Shown: positions 25,284 through 35,285, counted from the first letter of the stretch. The stretch: DNA of 64,000 nucleotides from Crenothrix polyspora (GCF_900163755.1 NZ_FUKI01000092.1:62001-126000); one strand, 5' to 3'. A program made the numbers and translations. The notes: generated from the letters alone by a model not told the origin.

Positions 25284-26711
25284 TTAATTTAAATACAGTA
25301 GCTCAGCGTTTTTAATAGCCACTGAGCCATCTTCTGAACCCATGGTTTTTACTACAGTTAAATGTATTGTTTTGAGTGATTGCTTCGATGTTGCTAATTC
25401 ATCAGTAATGTCATAACGGAACGATCTATCACCGCCTTTACCCGTGGGATCGTTAACAAAAAATGAGATTGCGCCAGCAAAATAAGCCTGCGCTTCTGTA
25501 CTTGTCGTTAGCATATTTTCTGGCAAGTTAACATAAACTTCGTAACGACCTTTCGGTTTGCCAGCGTAGTGGGTATCCAACGCCAATATGATACGCTCAT
25601 TCAGCGCCTGAGTGACTAGCAACAGCTTGTCATCGGTTAAATTAAGCGCAATATGAGCAGATTCAGTTTGAGTGACAACAGCACTCAGCGGGGTAGACAT
25701 AATCGTGTGTTCTACCAAACGCTGTGTAGCCACCTTAGCTTTACTACGCGTAACCAATTGTTTGTCATAGATATAACTAGGCTTGTTAATAGCTGCTAAC
25801 ACTTGCTCCATAGTATAATTAATCGCTAAACCATTATCCTTAAAGAACATATATGGCCACTTAACGTTGTTAAGCTGCTCTAAGGTAACATTTTGACCGG
25901 GATGATCCGCCATCCATTTTTGCCATAACCGGTCAACATTACTGTGGTGTAACCAAAAAATAGGGTCAAATGCTGCCGAAGCGACATTACCCATTAATCC
26001 TGCCGAAATTTCTTGGTTATACACTTTATTATAAGAGGTTGTAGTGCCACCGATATAATCGTGTAAGAAATCATGTAAGCCTTTATTAATTTGGCTATTA
26101 TAAGTTGCGTAATCAAAAATATCAGTTAATGCCTGATTTTCTTGCTTTATAGTTTGAGTGGCGCTATTTACAATACGCAACCCTTTGTTTAATGAATCTA
26201 ATCTTGCTGGCTCATACAAACTGCCTTTGGCTTTTACCTGAAATCTATCAGGTAAAATAGGCGTTTTTTCGTAATCCCAATACGGTAATGCAAATTTAGG
26301 ATCGCCTGAATATTTACGGATTATTTTTTCAAAATTTTCAACATACAATCTGTGCCAGGGCAAAAAATGAATATCTGATGGCGGACCAGAACGGTCATGT
26401 GAGGCACATTTAGACCACGATGGCTTTGGAGCTGTGTTAACAATAAAGGATGGGCACAAAGGATTACTTGTTAAGTTTCCTTCTTGGCCTGGATTGGGTA
26501 CGCCGTGCATGGCACTTTGATAATACCAGCTCATTGTTTTATTGCAATTCAACGCTTTTAATTTAACAAAAGCTTTCTGCATGGAAACCAAGGCTTTTTT
26601 ACCTTGCGGGGAGTGTGCGTCATATCTAATATATGTTGCAGCAAGCGTATCAACATGCCAAGACAACGTTAATGCGCTGAGTACTATAGGGAATAGGTGA
26701 TGTTTTTTCAT
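25284..26711 (-). CDS. secreted tyrosinase-family copper oxidase
   Basis: The 475-residue protein has a signal peptide (MKKHHLFPIVLSALTLSWHV to about LAA). The type 3 copper centre residues are visible. The CuA histidines are in AMHGV, DIHFLPWHRLYVENFE. The CuB histidines are in LHDFLHDYIGG, and DPIFWLHHSNVDRLW. The C-terminal part of about 150 residues resembles the shielding or accessory domain of plant-type polyphenol oxidases. It would oxidise phenols to quinones outside the cytoplasm. It is monocistronic. Tyrosinases are uncommon in bacteria of this type. Confidence 0.9.
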   Translation of the reverse strand: MKKHHLFPIVLSALTLSWHVDTLAATYIRYDAHSPQGKKALVSMQKAFVKLKALNCNKTMSWYYQSAMHGVPNPGQEGNLTSNPLCPSFIVNTAPKPSWSKCASHDRSGPPSDIHFLPWHRLYVENFEKIIRKYSGDPKFALPYWDYEKTPILPDRFQVKAKGSLYEPARLDSLNKGLRIVNSATQTIKQENQALTDIFDYATYNSQINKGLHDFLHDYIGGTTTSYNKVYNQEISAGLMGNVASAAFDPIFWLHHSNVDRLWQKWMADHPGQNVTLEQLNNVKWPYMFFKDNGLAINYTMEQVLAAINKPSYIYDKQLVTRSKAKVATQRLVEHTIMSTPLSAVVTQTESAHIALNLTDDKLLLVTQALNERIILALDTHYAGKPKGRYEVYVNLPENMLTTSTEAQAYFAGAISFFVNDPTGKGGDRSFRYDITDELATSKQSLKTIHLTVVKTMGSEDGSVAIKNAELLYLN

Positions 26712-26900
26712 TGACTTATATATGTAAAATTAATTTACAGAAAACACTATTCTTTCATTAAAAAATACTTTAATCAATAGCATGAAAATATATATTTATT
26801 TACATATTGTAAATAAAATAAAACATTTTTATAGTCTTTGATTAAAAAAGAAAAATATCTTTCTACCTGCCAATAATCGCACAGGAGTACCGCTTACACA

Positions 26901-28145
26901 TTACATAAGCGCCACTGAATTAGCTGTGGCTTGTGATTTATGGATCAAAGCCGGTAATTCACGTAATGATGCTGCTGATAAATCAATAATCTGTACAGAT
27001 TGTGTAGCACGAGGCAATATTGACTGTATGGTTTCCATGCGAGCTACCCATTCTGTATTCAACAAAACAACCCAGGTACTCAGCTGATCCCCCTGAAACA
27101 GACTGGCTCTTAAATAACTGGAGAGTTCTCTGTCATTTAAAACGGTGTGTTCCCCCAAAAAAATAAGACTGGTGAGTTTATTGTTATACTGACTAATAAA
27201 AGGCGTGGTCTCAAAAAAACGCTGTGCAGCCAATTGATTACCGCAAGTCAACACGCGAAATTCTGGCTCATTATCATCAGTAACAACGTGTCCGCCCCAT
27301 TTTTTTTTGTAAGCTAAGACCCCGTTTTTAAGAAAAGGTCGTGAAGTACCTAAATTTACAGTGCGACAGCCCCGACGGTGTGCTTCAACAATACCAAACC
27401 AATAAATAGCCGCAACGACACCGTCTTTTATTAATTTTCGGTCTGCATTTAATACCCCATTTGCGTAACCCGTATAGCAATCATCGGTTTGTAAATTTAA
27501 TGCTCCCGCCACCAGTTGCCCTTCTTTACTGAGTAACAGTAATTCCATATTTTCATGGATGCGCTTAAAAGATGGCCAAGAAGGTATACGTGCAGAATCG
27601 CGGTGTCGACTGAGAATAAAAGGCTTATACAACCATTGATAAAAATGCTCAAGTTGTGCAGGATCGCTTGAAATGTGGTATTCAAATCCGGCTTTTTGAA
27701 TTTTATGTATATCGCTAACGGTAGAGGGATCACGAAAAGCGGGTAATAAATCACTGTCTTTAGGCGGTATATTCGCGGTTTGTGTCACGTAATACGGTAT
27801 ATTAAACAGACTATCTACCAGCGCTCCTGACGGCTGAAAACCTCGGTCTCGAAATACAATAAGATCAGAGTTTTTTTCCCAATACAAAATGGTTTTGTTA
27901 ATATTCCACGTAGCGGTTATAGCTATTTTTTTACAGTCTAGGCATTCGCCATAAAGCAAAGAAATCAAATAGGGATCACAGCTGCTGCGACCTATGAAGG
28001 TGACTGTTAACGTCGAACTTTCAATACGATACACCGGAATGCACGGAGACATTCGACTCCACACATGCAAAATAGATGATTTTATTTGCTGCTGTAAGTG
28101 CGGTGGTATATTTTGATAAAATTTTTTTTTCAGGTAATCCAGCAT
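26901..28145 (-). CDS. GNAT/FemAB-like acyltransferase
   Basis: The 414-residue protein resembles the Acetyltransf_6/FemAB group in its central region (GQLVAGALNLQTDDCYTGYANG, GCRTVNLGTSRPFLKNGVLA, YKKKWGG), which acylates sugars or peptides of surface polymers. The N-terminus and the last 70 residues are not recognisable. It is probably cytosolic, with no signal peptide. It is monocistronic between the tyrosinase gene and a repeat-rich spacer. Its substrate cannot be read from the sequence. Confidence 0.7.
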   Translation of the reverse strand: MLDYLKKKFYQNIPPHLQQQIKSSILHVWSRMSPCIPVYRIESSTLTVTFIGRSSCDPYLISLLYGECLDCKKIAITATWNINKTILYWEKNSDLIVFRDRGFQPSGALVDSLFNIPYYVTQTANIPPKDSDLLPAFRDPSTVSDIHKIQKAGFEYHISSDPAQLEHFYQWLYKPFILSRHRDSARIPSWPSFKRIHENMELLLLSKEGQLVAGALNLQTDDCYTGYANGVLNADRKLIKDGVVAAIYWFGIVEAHRRGCRTVNLGTSRPFLKNGVLAYKKKWGGHVVTDDNEPEFRVLTCGNQLAAQRFFETTPFISQYNNKLTSLIFLGEHTVLNDRELSSYLRASLFQGDQLSTWVVLLNTEWVARMETIQSILPRATQSVQIIDLSAASLRELPALIHKSQATANSVALM

Positions 28146-28214
28146 TTTTAAATTAACATAAAAAGACGTTAGTAAGTGTGTGTGTTTTGGCTTTCTTATA
28201 AAATCGTCAATTCA

Positions 28215-28362
28215 GGCTACCGGCTTAATAAGAGACAAAATGTAGGTTGAATTGAACGCTTTTCTCAACCCGACATTCCCATTGTAAATGTTGGGTTGCC
28301 AAACAGCAGGCAGCTCAGCCTACTTGAATAATATTATTTTTGTCCCATTTGTATGGGTAGCC
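28215..28362. repeat. family A element carrying a GTAGGTTG-type inner palindrome
   Basis: The inverted ends are GGCTACCGGCTTAATAAGAG and, on the other strand, GGCTACCCATACAAATGGGA. Its interior has GTAGGTTGAATTG, a TTGGGTTG unit, and CAGCCTAC, related to the common GTAGGTTGGGTT repeats, instead of the REP core. The ends define the family while the cargo varies. Confidence 0.75.
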
Positions 28363-28540
28363 TCAATTCATTAATAACGCGTTTACCTGCAAATACAGTA
28401 TTTTTAATAAGAATAAGCCGTAATATAACGACCTAAGTTGAAGTAACCCAAAATTTTCTCACAGTATCACTAAGTGAGTTACAGGCAACGTCTAACCTAA
28501 TCTACACTTTACCTGTTATCAATTGAGAATAAAAACACTG

Positions 28541-28669
28541 TACAGCGTTTTCAACTTAGGACAGTTACAGCCACCGTTCGCACTGAGCTTGTCGAAGTGT
28601 GCCGTTCATGCTTCGACAAGCTCAGCACGAACGGTTACGCTGTAACTATTGAACGGTGAAAACACTGTA
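28541..28669. repeat. three-level nested palindrome around a REP pair
   Basis: The outer arms are TACAGCGTTTTCA (28541-28553) and TGAAAACACTGTA (28657-28669). The middle arms are GTTACAGC (28564-28571) and GCTGTAAC (28639-28646). The inner REP pair is CCGTTCG (28574-28580) to CGAACGG (28628-28634). The flanks belong to neither family A nor family B. Confidence 0.75.
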
Positions 28670-28727
28670 AGTACTAAAAATACTATCTGGAAAATGGATT
28701 TTTTGTGAGTGAATTGACTACTAAGTT

Positions 28728-29033
28728 GACCTCCTCCCCTAGCTAAAGCAAGGGGATTCCTTATTGCTAAGGAGCAGGCGTACATCGTTATTACCTGCTG
28801 GTTTCTGCTGCTGACGACATTGTTGCACCGTTCACTTCACAGACTAGCCCCGTCAGCCCAACGGTTGATTTCATAATTGCCGTTATAAAACGAGCCTAAG
28901 CGGTCTTGATTGTAGCGAATATAGCCGCACTAAACAAGTGACTAAACCCTTTTAAGGCTCGGTCTATGCTTGCTGTGCAGGTCGCATTCATCCCGCCCTA
29001 AATCGGCTGGTTTTTTTGCTCATTTGGATAAAT
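28728..29033 (-). mobile_element. second relic of an IS200/IS605-type tnpB end / omega-RNA-like scaffold
   Basis: This copy is inverted relative to 790-1100 and about as long. On the minus strand it encodes the same frame end (STVGLTGLVCEVNGATMSSA then AETSR, stop at 28791-28793), then the GCAA-tetraloop hairpin, then the CCCCTTGC/GCTAGGGG hairpin ending GAGGTCAAC. Many differences between the copies fall at frame-neutral places, and both keep the stop. The remainder of tnpB is absent. Confidence 0.75.
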
Positions 29034-29350
29034 GAAGCACATTTGCTGAATTTAACGCAATTGATGCGCTTCTTACCTAAGGCAACACATCCTGTAACTT
29101 ATATTTTTATCTCATTGAAAATAAAAATATAAACTCTTAACTATGGACAATAATGACCATCAAGCAAAGCCTATTAAGCCTTGGCTAAAAACTTATTTCC
29201 CTAGAGTATAGCCTGAGTTATCTATACTAGTACATCAAATCATATAAAAACAGGATAATAAAAATCTTCAAATCATGAATGAAACGCTGTTGTGTACTAC
29301 ATCAAGTTAATATTTAAATCCTGTTGATTTACAATTTGGTGTACTAGGTA

Positions 29351-30412
29351 TCAAGGGTATGTTTGCCAAGTGTACGTGCGCATAAAAGCATGCAACTTAC
29401 GTAGCTCAAAGCCTATTGTAGCAGTTACTCGACTAAACGCATGTTCACAGCAATCAAATTCGCCGGGCAATACACCTTCCACACCATTTTTACCAATTAA
29501 GCCCGACTTAAATTGCCGCAAGCCTTGGTTATCACAACTCCCACCTAAGTCGTACCATGCAATTGCTTGATCGTGCAATACTTTAATTACTTGCCATTGC
29601 ATATAATACCCAGCATCTAGCTCCAATCCTTTGCTATTGGTTGCGCCAAACAAATATTGCGCAGTATCACCCATCACAGAAATAACCGCACCCGCCACAG
29701 GCGTATCTTGATCAAAACACACTAAAATTTTGGGTTTTAAGGCAGGCTCAAGGTCACGATAAAAAATAGGCAGCTCTGAAATTGCCGAAGTATCCATAAA
29801 TGATTTTCGATTTATCATGTTGCCGTACAGCGTCATGAATATATTAATAGCTTCTTCGCCTTCTAACCATTTACACACTAAATTGTGTTTTTCAGCACGG
29901 TTAAGGTGATTTCGCCACCGACTTTTTAAATTTTTTCTAATATCGTCGAGCGAAGAAGATAAATTTACAAAAAAGCGCTCAGAGCTTACATCTCCAGTCG
30001 ATTTAAACCCAGTTCGCTGTAAAATATTGTAAAATATATCGACACCCTCTTTGGACGGCGGCGGCATGACGCGTAATAATAAACCACGTTTAACGACATA
30101 TTCTTCACGTAAAAAACGCAGTACTTGTTTTAAATGCTCTGGATTAGTCGGTTGATCACGTTGTTGCCATAACGGACCGAATTTAACATGAGCAACACCA
30201 GAGCGCAAAAAAGGAATTTTGCGAATAGCTACTTGAGCGGCAGCAACAATTTGATCATCACGACGCACAACCAAGTTGCTGATAGAGGCTTTTTGCCAAC
30301 GTGCTTCAGCATAAGAACGGCTTTGATCAATCGACGCATCCGTAAAGCCCAATAAAACCTGATGCCAATCGGTTTTGCTTAATTTATCAACTTCATATTT
30401 ATAAAGAGACAT
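29351..30412 (-). CDS. FemAB-like aminoacyl/acyl transferase
   Basis: The 353-residue protein has features of FemA/FemB-like lipid II:glycine glycyltransferases and their exopolysaccharide-associated relatives: SRSYAEARWQKAS near the N-terminus, KSRWRNHLNRAEKHN at the core of the first GNAT-like half, and AGAVISVMGDTAQYLFGATN and WYDLGGSCDNQGLRQFKSGL in the second half. The last of these is highly typical. It probably transfers an amino-acyl or acyl group to a cell-envelope precursor. It is alone, flanked by a tnpB relic and a long AT-rich spacer, and is distinct from the acyltransferase at 26901. Confidence 0.8.
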   Translation of the reverse strand: MSLYKYEVDKLSKTDWHQVLLGFTDASIDQSRSYAEARWQKASISNLVVRRDDQIVAAAQVAIRKIPFLRSGVAHVKFGPLWQQRDQPTNPEHLKQVLRFLREEYVVKRGLLLRVMPPPSKEGVDIFYNILQRTGFKSTGDVSSERFFVNLSSSLDDIRKNLKSRWRNHLNRAEKHNLVCKWLEGEEAINIFMTLYGNMINRKSFMDTSAISELPIFYRDLEPALKPKILVCFDQDTPVAGAVISVMGDTAQYLFGATNSKGLELDAGYYMQWQVIKVLHDQAIAWYDLGGSCDNQGLRQFKSGLIGKNGVEGVLPGEFDCCEHAFSRVTATIGFELRKLHAFMRTYTWQTYP

Positions 30413-31145
30413 AATGTAATGTGGCGAGTTGAAGGTAGTAGAGATGAAGACTTTAAAGATTCTTTATTACAATTATGTATCGGTTGCTAAAAATATTTAT
30501 GGCCGTAATTGTATAATCACTTCTTGTCAGTCACTTATTGCGTAATACTGATACGCTCACAAAATACACAGCATATATTATGCCAAAAACATTTTTATTT
30601 TACTTTTCAATATTTTACTTAATTTTTTATTAAAAATCCAAAGTAATTGCTTTTTATTTTTTACCTAGTGTAAATTAATACGACACACACCATAAATCGC
30701 ACAAGCCGCTAAAAACCTAACCATGCAAAGATAAAAATTAAAAAGCATTACAGTTCAATTAATTAAAGAATAGTTATAACTTTATGTTATGTTATTTATT
30801 ACGAATAATGAGTTTATGATCTAAAATTAAACAGGGCACTGTGTAAATCAAAATGACAGCTAATGACTATACAATTCATCCTTTAGATAATACCAATAAT
30901 TATATTTTTGTAAAATATTTTCGTTAATCTGTAACCATGTATATTACTTTATTAAAAAGCTATCCTTTGGCTCTACCTGAAGCATTTTAAGCGCTGTGCT
31001 ACGCTCTAGCAACAATATAAACAGCTTTATTTTATTGTTTAACTTTCAAACACAACAAACAAATCATTAACTTAAAACTTTATAACTGGATTAAATAAAA
31101 ATCCAGTCATTTTTAATAACGAACACATGCTTAGTTCATAATAAA
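30413..31145. other. long AT-rich spacer before the SMR gene
   Basis: About 730 bp without an ORF or recognisable repeat. An 8-bp stem ACTGGATT (31085-31092) / AATCCAGT (31100-31107) followed by CATTTTTAA lies 38 nt before the next gene and may be a terminator-like leader hairpin. I looked for guanidine riboswitch features and did not see the ACGR loops. Confidence 0.4.
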
Positions 31146-31478
31146 ATGGGGAAATATGTGGCGTGGTTGATTTTGTTTTCCGCAGGCCTTGTGGAGATAG
31201 TTTTTGCATTAAGTCTCAAATATAACCAAGGCTTCACCAGACTTTGGCCTAGTTTGGTAACTATGGTGTCTGGCATTAGCAGCTTTGGCTTACTGATGTG
31301 GGCCATTAAAACCTTGCCGCTTGGAACGGCTTACGCCGTATGGACGGGTATGGGAGCCGTGGGTGTTGCTTTATTAGGTATCCTATTATTTAAAGAATCC
31401 GCTGATTGGTATCGTTTACTTGCACTTACCTTAGTTATTTCTGGCATTGTTGGTCTTAAATTGACGGACACGCATTAG
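31146..31478 (+). CDS. small multidrug resistance family transporter, SugE/Gdx type
   Basis: The 110-residue protein has four transmembrane helices. The essential membrane glutamate lies in AGLVEIVFALSLKYNQGF, and the LPLGTAYAVWTGMGAVG motif matches the SugE/Gdx subgroup, which exports guanidinium and some quaternary ammonium compounds, rather than the EmrE subgroup. The stop TAG directly abuts the tusB start codon, so the three genes 31146-32089 probably form one operon, an unusual partnership. Confidence 0.9.
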   Translation: MGKYVAWLILFSAGLVEIVFALSLKYNQGFTRLWPSLVTMVSGISSFGLLMWAIKTLPLGTAYAVWTGMGAVGVALLGILLFKESADWYRLLALTLVISGIVGLKLTDTH

Positions 31479-31769
31479 ATGCTACACTTTATTTTTCAAT
31501 TACCTATAGACTCTGCCACACTAGCGCGTATTGATGCCGATGACGTGGTAGTGTTTTTTGAAAGTGCATTATTTAAACTACTTAAAACAGGTGTATTCAG
31601 TGAGTTATTGACTGAAAAATTAAAAACTAATCGGCTGTGCGTGGTAGCGGATGAGCTAGTCGTACGCGGCATAGCGGCAGATACCTTGCTATGTGGCCTA
31701 GACATTATTGATTATACCGAACTGGTTAACTTAAGCGTTAGTAACACACTTATTCAGTCATGGACGTAA
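31479..31769 (+). CDS. tusB: TusB/DsrH family sulfur-relay protein
   Basis: The product is 96 residues. The N-terminus MLHFIFQLPIDSATLARI and the segment DDVVVFFESALFKLL fit the DsrH/TusB family, which works in the TusBCD heterohexamer that passes persulfide sulfur to TusE for tRNA 2-thiouridine synthesis, or in the DsrEFH complex of sulfur oxidisers. TusC and TusD are not next to it. It follows the SMR gene without a gap and overlaps the downstream gene. Confidence 0.78.
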   Translation: MLHFIFQLPIDSATLARIDADDVVVFFESALFKLLKTGVFSELLTEKLKTNRLCVVADELVVRGIAADTLLCGLDIIDYTELVNLSVSNTLIQSWT

Positions 31770-32089
31770 TGCCAAGCTCGCATTTAAACTTAACTGATCA
31801 GGGTTTTTTATTAAACAGTGCAGAGTGGAATGAAGACATTGCACAGACATTAGCAGATTTAAATTATATCCAACTAACCGATAGTCACTGGGAAATTATT
31901 TCGTTTATCCGGCATTATTATAAACAATTTAAACACTTACCCAATGCCCGTGTATTCACTAAAGCGCTTGCTAAAGCACTGGGCGAAGATAAAGGCAACA
32001 GTCGTTACCTGCATCAATTATTTCCCGATGGACCTTTAAAAACTGCGTGTAAATTGGCTGGTCTGCCTAAGCCACCTACGTGTTTATAA
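31760..32089 (+). CDS. DsrC/TusE family sulfur carrier with two conserved cysteines
   Basis: The product is 109 residues. KGNSRYLHQLFPDGPLKTAC followed by KLAGLPKPPTCL is the hallmark C-terminal arm. Both Cys108 (penultimate) and Cys97 (11 residues earlier) are present, as in DsrC, whereas E. coli TusE has only the penultimate one. It could serve tRNA thiolation or a DsrC-like trisulfide role. ATG 31760 overlaps tusB by 10 nt. An alternative start at 31769 sits in a TAATG coupling with the tusB stop and may be the real one. Confidence 0.88.
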   Translation: MDVMPSSHLNLTDQGFLLNSAEWNEDIAQTLADLNYIQLTDSHWEIISFIRHYYKQFKHLPNARVFTKALAKALGEDKGNSRYLHQLFPDGPLKTACKLAGLPKPPTCL

Positions 32090-32360
32090 TAATTTTGGTA
32101 AAAAATATGTAACTTATTGATTTTATAATTTTAAAAACCCTAGTATTTCACAATAGCTAATCATCAGTAAGAATATTTCTTACATTCAACTAAACTATTT
32201 AAATGGGTGGTTAAAAAATTATTTACGGTATGAATAATGCTTAGTTATATTGGTGACTGTTGTTACAGAGTTTAGATATGGTTTTACTAAGTACAAACCC
32301 TATTGTCGATTCTGTCATAACAGTATTTTCAATTTATTTGACCTATACAGAGATTAAAAA

Positions 32361-33092
32361 GTGGCTAATTACAATATTTCCTTGGTTTTACTGTCCTATG
32401 TTGTGGCAGTGATTGGGTCTTTAATGGCTTTAATCGCGACCCGCGATGCTTTGCAACGACCAGCTGATCGTCGTCGTGGTTTAATTATATTAGCGGCACT
32501 GTGCTTAGGCGGTGTGGCTATTTGGTCTATGCATTTTATCGGCATGTCAGCATTTGATATGCAGGATATGACTATGAGTTATAACGCATGGCTGACTGCT
32601 TTATCTTTTGTTGTCGGTGTCGGTGTGGTTTACGCAGGCCTAGCGTATATGACGACGGGGAAATTCAGGTATAGAAAATTAATTATAGCGGGTGTTTTGG
32701 TCGGATTGGGTGTTGTTGCCATGCACTACACGGGCATATTATCTATGCAAGTGCAGGCAGATGCGCATTGGAATAGCCTATTGATTATGGCCTCTATTGT
32801 TATTGCAGTAGTCGCTGCCATTGTTGCGTTATGGCTGGCTGTGCATGTGCAACATTTTTGGCAGATGGTCATCAGCTCACTCATTATGGCTACTGCGGTA
32901 TGCGGCATGCACTATACGGGCATGGCGGCTGTAGAGTTTGTGCATAACATGGCCTTGCCAGTTGTACAAATTATGCCAGTCACGGCATCGGTTTTTTCGA
33001 TGTCGGTGGTTACTGTTGATATTTTGATTATTGTCTTAGCCATTGCTCAAGCACTGTCAGAAGCTAATCAACGAAAATCTAAATTTATCTAA
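32361..33092 (+). CDS. stand-alone MHYT-domain integral membrane protein
   Basis: The product is 243 residues with seven transmembrane helices. It starts at GTG 32361, giving MANYNISLVLL, which aligns with the MAHYDLNLVIL start of its paralogue at 24441-25172. All three MHYT motifs are intact (MHFI, MHYT, MHYT), so it keeps the proposed metal ligands. There is no output domain. It might act as a sensor through a partner or have another membrane role. It converges on ygiQ across a strong hairpin terminator. Confidence 0.85.
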   Translation: MANYNISLVLLSYVVAVIGSLMALIATRDALQRPADRRRGLIILAALCLGGVAIWSMHFIGMSAFDMQDMTMSYNAWLTALSFVVGVGVVYAGLAYMTTGKFRYRKLIIAGVLVGLGVVAMHYTGILSMQVQADAHWNSLLIMASIVIAVVAAIVALWLAVHVQHFWQMVISSLIMATAVCGMHYTGMAAVEFVHNMALPVVQIMPVTASVFSMSVVTVDILIIVLAIAQALSEANQRKSKFI

Positions 33093-33098
33093 GTGTTA

Positions 33099-33128
33099 TT
33101 GAAGAGACGCAAACCTGCGTCTCTTCAA
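33099..33128. terminator. bidirectional terminator hairpin between MHYT gene and ygiQ
   Basis: A perfect 13-bp stem TTGAAGAGACGCA (33099-33111) / TGCGTCTCTTCAA (33116-33128) with loop AACC, placed between two convergent stops (33092 and 33138). Confidence 0.8.
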
Positions 33129-33137
33129 CCGGTTACT

Positions 33138-35285
33138 TTACCGTTTTACTGAAGAGCGCAGTTTATTTTTACCAAACTGGCTGGCCATATTGACATGCTT
33201 GGTCTTAAAGCTTTGAAATTTGCCAGAGTCTTCTTCCATGCCTTTAGGCTGAAAGGTGGGAATCAAATGGTGTTTGCCATTACCAATCAAATCATTACGC
33301 CCCATAGCATTTAAAGCCTCCCGCAATAACGGCCAGTTTTTCGGGTCGTGATAGCGCAAAAAAGCTTTGTGTATCCGGCGCTGTTTAACGCTTTTCGGTA
33401 TCGAGATGTCCTCGGCTTTATAATTGACCTTCTTCAAAGTATCTTTACCAGAATGGTACATTGCCGTTGCAATCGCCATCGGTGATGGCAAAAACGCCTG
33501 CACTTGATCCGCCCGAAAACCATGACTCTTTAACCAGAGCGCCAGATTCAGCATATCTTCATCGCGTGTACCAGGGTGTGCGGCAATAAAGTAAGGGATT
33601 AAATACTGCTCTTTACCCGCTTCTTTGGAATATTTATCAAACATTTCCTTAAAGCGATCATAACTGCCCATGCCAGGCTTCATCATTTTGGATAACGGGC
33701 CTTGTTCGGTGTGTTCGGGGGCAATTTTTAAATAGCCGCCCACATGATGCGTCACCAACTCTTTTACGTATTCTGGCGAGGTTACTGCCAGATCATAACG
33801 CAAGCCTGAAGCGATAAAAATCTTCTTAATACCTGGCAAGGCGCGGGCGCGGCGATACAGCTTTATCAACGACGAATGATCGGTATTTAAATTAGGACAA
33901 ATACCCGGATACACACACGATGGCAAGCGACAGGCAGCTTCAATCTTGGGATCTTTACACGCCAACCGGTACATATTGGCGGTCGGGCCACCTAAATCAG
34001 AAATATGGCCGGTAAACTTGGGCGACATATCACGGATGTTTTCAATTTCCTTGATAATGGAATCTTCCGAGCGGCTTTGAATAATGCGGCCTTCGTGTTC
34101 AGTAATGGAACAAAACGTACAGCCGCCAAAGCAGCCGCGCATAATATTCACCGAATGCTGAATCATCTCAAACGCCGGTACGTTAGCATCGCCGTAGCAC
34201 TGGTGCGGCACGCGTGAATACGGTAAATCGTACACACCGTCCATTTCTTTGGTAGTGAGCGGAATTGGCGGTGGATTGATCCACACTTCACGCGTGCCGT
34301 GCTTCTGGATGAGTGGCCGCGCATTTCCCGGATTGGTTTCACCGTGCATCACCCGTGAGGCATGGGCGTACAAAATGGCATCGTTTTTAACGGCTTCGTA
34401 ATCCGGCAAGCGAATCACGGTTTTGGCGCGGCGGTCTTTAATCAGCTGACGATCAAATTTAATAACTTTGACTTCGGGGTCAATGCTGGGGGTGTCGTCT
34501 TTTAAATCACACGCTGGTTGCTCTTGATACGGATCAACCACAGGCGCAATCTTGCCAGGTTTGTCGATTTCGGTGGAATCTTTTAGCTGCCAGCCTTCCG
34601 GAATTTGCTTCACAAAATGCGCGGTGCCGCGTATGCCTTTTAGCTCAGAAATCGCCTCGCCATTGGCCAAACGGTGGGCAATCTCCACTACTTGCCGTTC
34701 GGCATTGCCGTATACCAGTAAATCGGCTTTAGAATCCAGCAACACCGATTTACGCACTTTGTCCGACCAGTAATCGTAATGCGCAATACGACGCAAGCTG
34801 GCTTCTATGCCACCGATAATAATCGGTACCTCTTTAAAAGCTTCGCGGCAGCGGTGCGAGTACACGTTAACAGCACGATCCGGGCGTTTACCTGCCGCGC
34901 CATCGGGTGTATAGGCATCGTTGGAGCGAATTTTTTTGTCAGACGTGTAGCGATTGACCATAGAATCCATATTGCCGCCGGTCACACCGAAGAACAAATT
35001 GGGGCGGCCTAACACGGTAAAATCTTTAGCGCTAGTCCAGTCGGGCTGGGAGATAATGCCAACCCGAAAACCTTGGGCTTCCAGCAAGCGACCAATCAGC
35101 GCCATGCCAAAGCTGGGGTGATCGATATAGGCATCACCGGTCACCAATATCACATCGCAGCTATCCCAGCCTAATTCATCCATTTCCGCACGCGTCATGG
35201 GCAGCATGGGAGACACGCCAAAACGCTGCGCCCAATATTTGCGGTAACTAAAAAGAGTGGGTTCTGATTGTAAGATAGCCGACAT
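33138..35285 (-). CDS. ygiQ: YgiQ family radical SAM protein
   Basis: The 715-residue protein has an N-terminal B12-binding-like region ([20 protein letters not shown]), a radical SAM core with [16 protein letters not shown], and the long C-terminal extension typical of the UPF0313/YgiQ family. The reaction is not established. It overlaps the upstream spermidine-synthase-like gene by 1 nt (TAATG), so the two are coupled. The C-terminus is basic ([13 protein letters not shown]). Confidence 0.93.
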   Translation of the reverse strand: MSAILQSEPTLFSYRKYWAQRFGVSPMLPMTRAEMDELGWDSCDVILVTGDAYIDHPSFGMALIGRLLEAQGFRVGIISQPDWTSAKDFTVLGRPNLFFGVTGGNMDSMVNRYTSDKKIRSNDAYTPDGAAGKRPDRAVNVYSHRCREAFKEVPIIIGGIEASLRRIAHYDYWSDKVRKSVLLDSKADLLVYGNAERQVVEIAHRLANGEAISELKGIRGTAHFVKQIPEGWQLKDSTEIDKPGKIAPVVDPYQEQPACDLKDDTPSIDPEVKVIKFDRQLIKDRRAKTVIRLPDYEAVKNDAILYAHASRVMHGETNPGNARPLIQKHGTREVWINPPPIPLTTKEMDGVYDLPYSRVPHQCYGDANVPAFEMIQHSVNIMRGCFGGCTFCSITEHEGRIIQSRSEDSIIKEIENIRDMSPKFTGHISDLGGPTANMYRLACKDPKIEAACRLPSCVYPGICPNLNTDHSSLIKLYRRARALPGIKKIFIASGLRYDLAVTSPEYVKELVTHHVGGYLKIAPEHTEQGPLSKMMKPGMGSYDRFKEMFDKYSKEAGKEQYLIPYFIAAHPGTRDEDMLNLALWLKSHGFRADQVQAFLPSPMAIATAMYHSGKDTLKKVNYKAEDISIPKSVKQRRIHKAFLRYHDPKNWPLLREALNAMGRNDLIGNGKHHLIPTFQPKGMEEDSGKFQSFKTKHVNMASQFGKNKLRSSVKR

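Noticed and set aside
30960-31145. Guanidine riboswitch upstream of the SugE/Gdx-type gene
   Set aside because: The characteristic ACGR hairpin loops of the mini-ykkC type and the conserved core of the ykkC type are not visible. Only a simple AT-rich hairpin is present.
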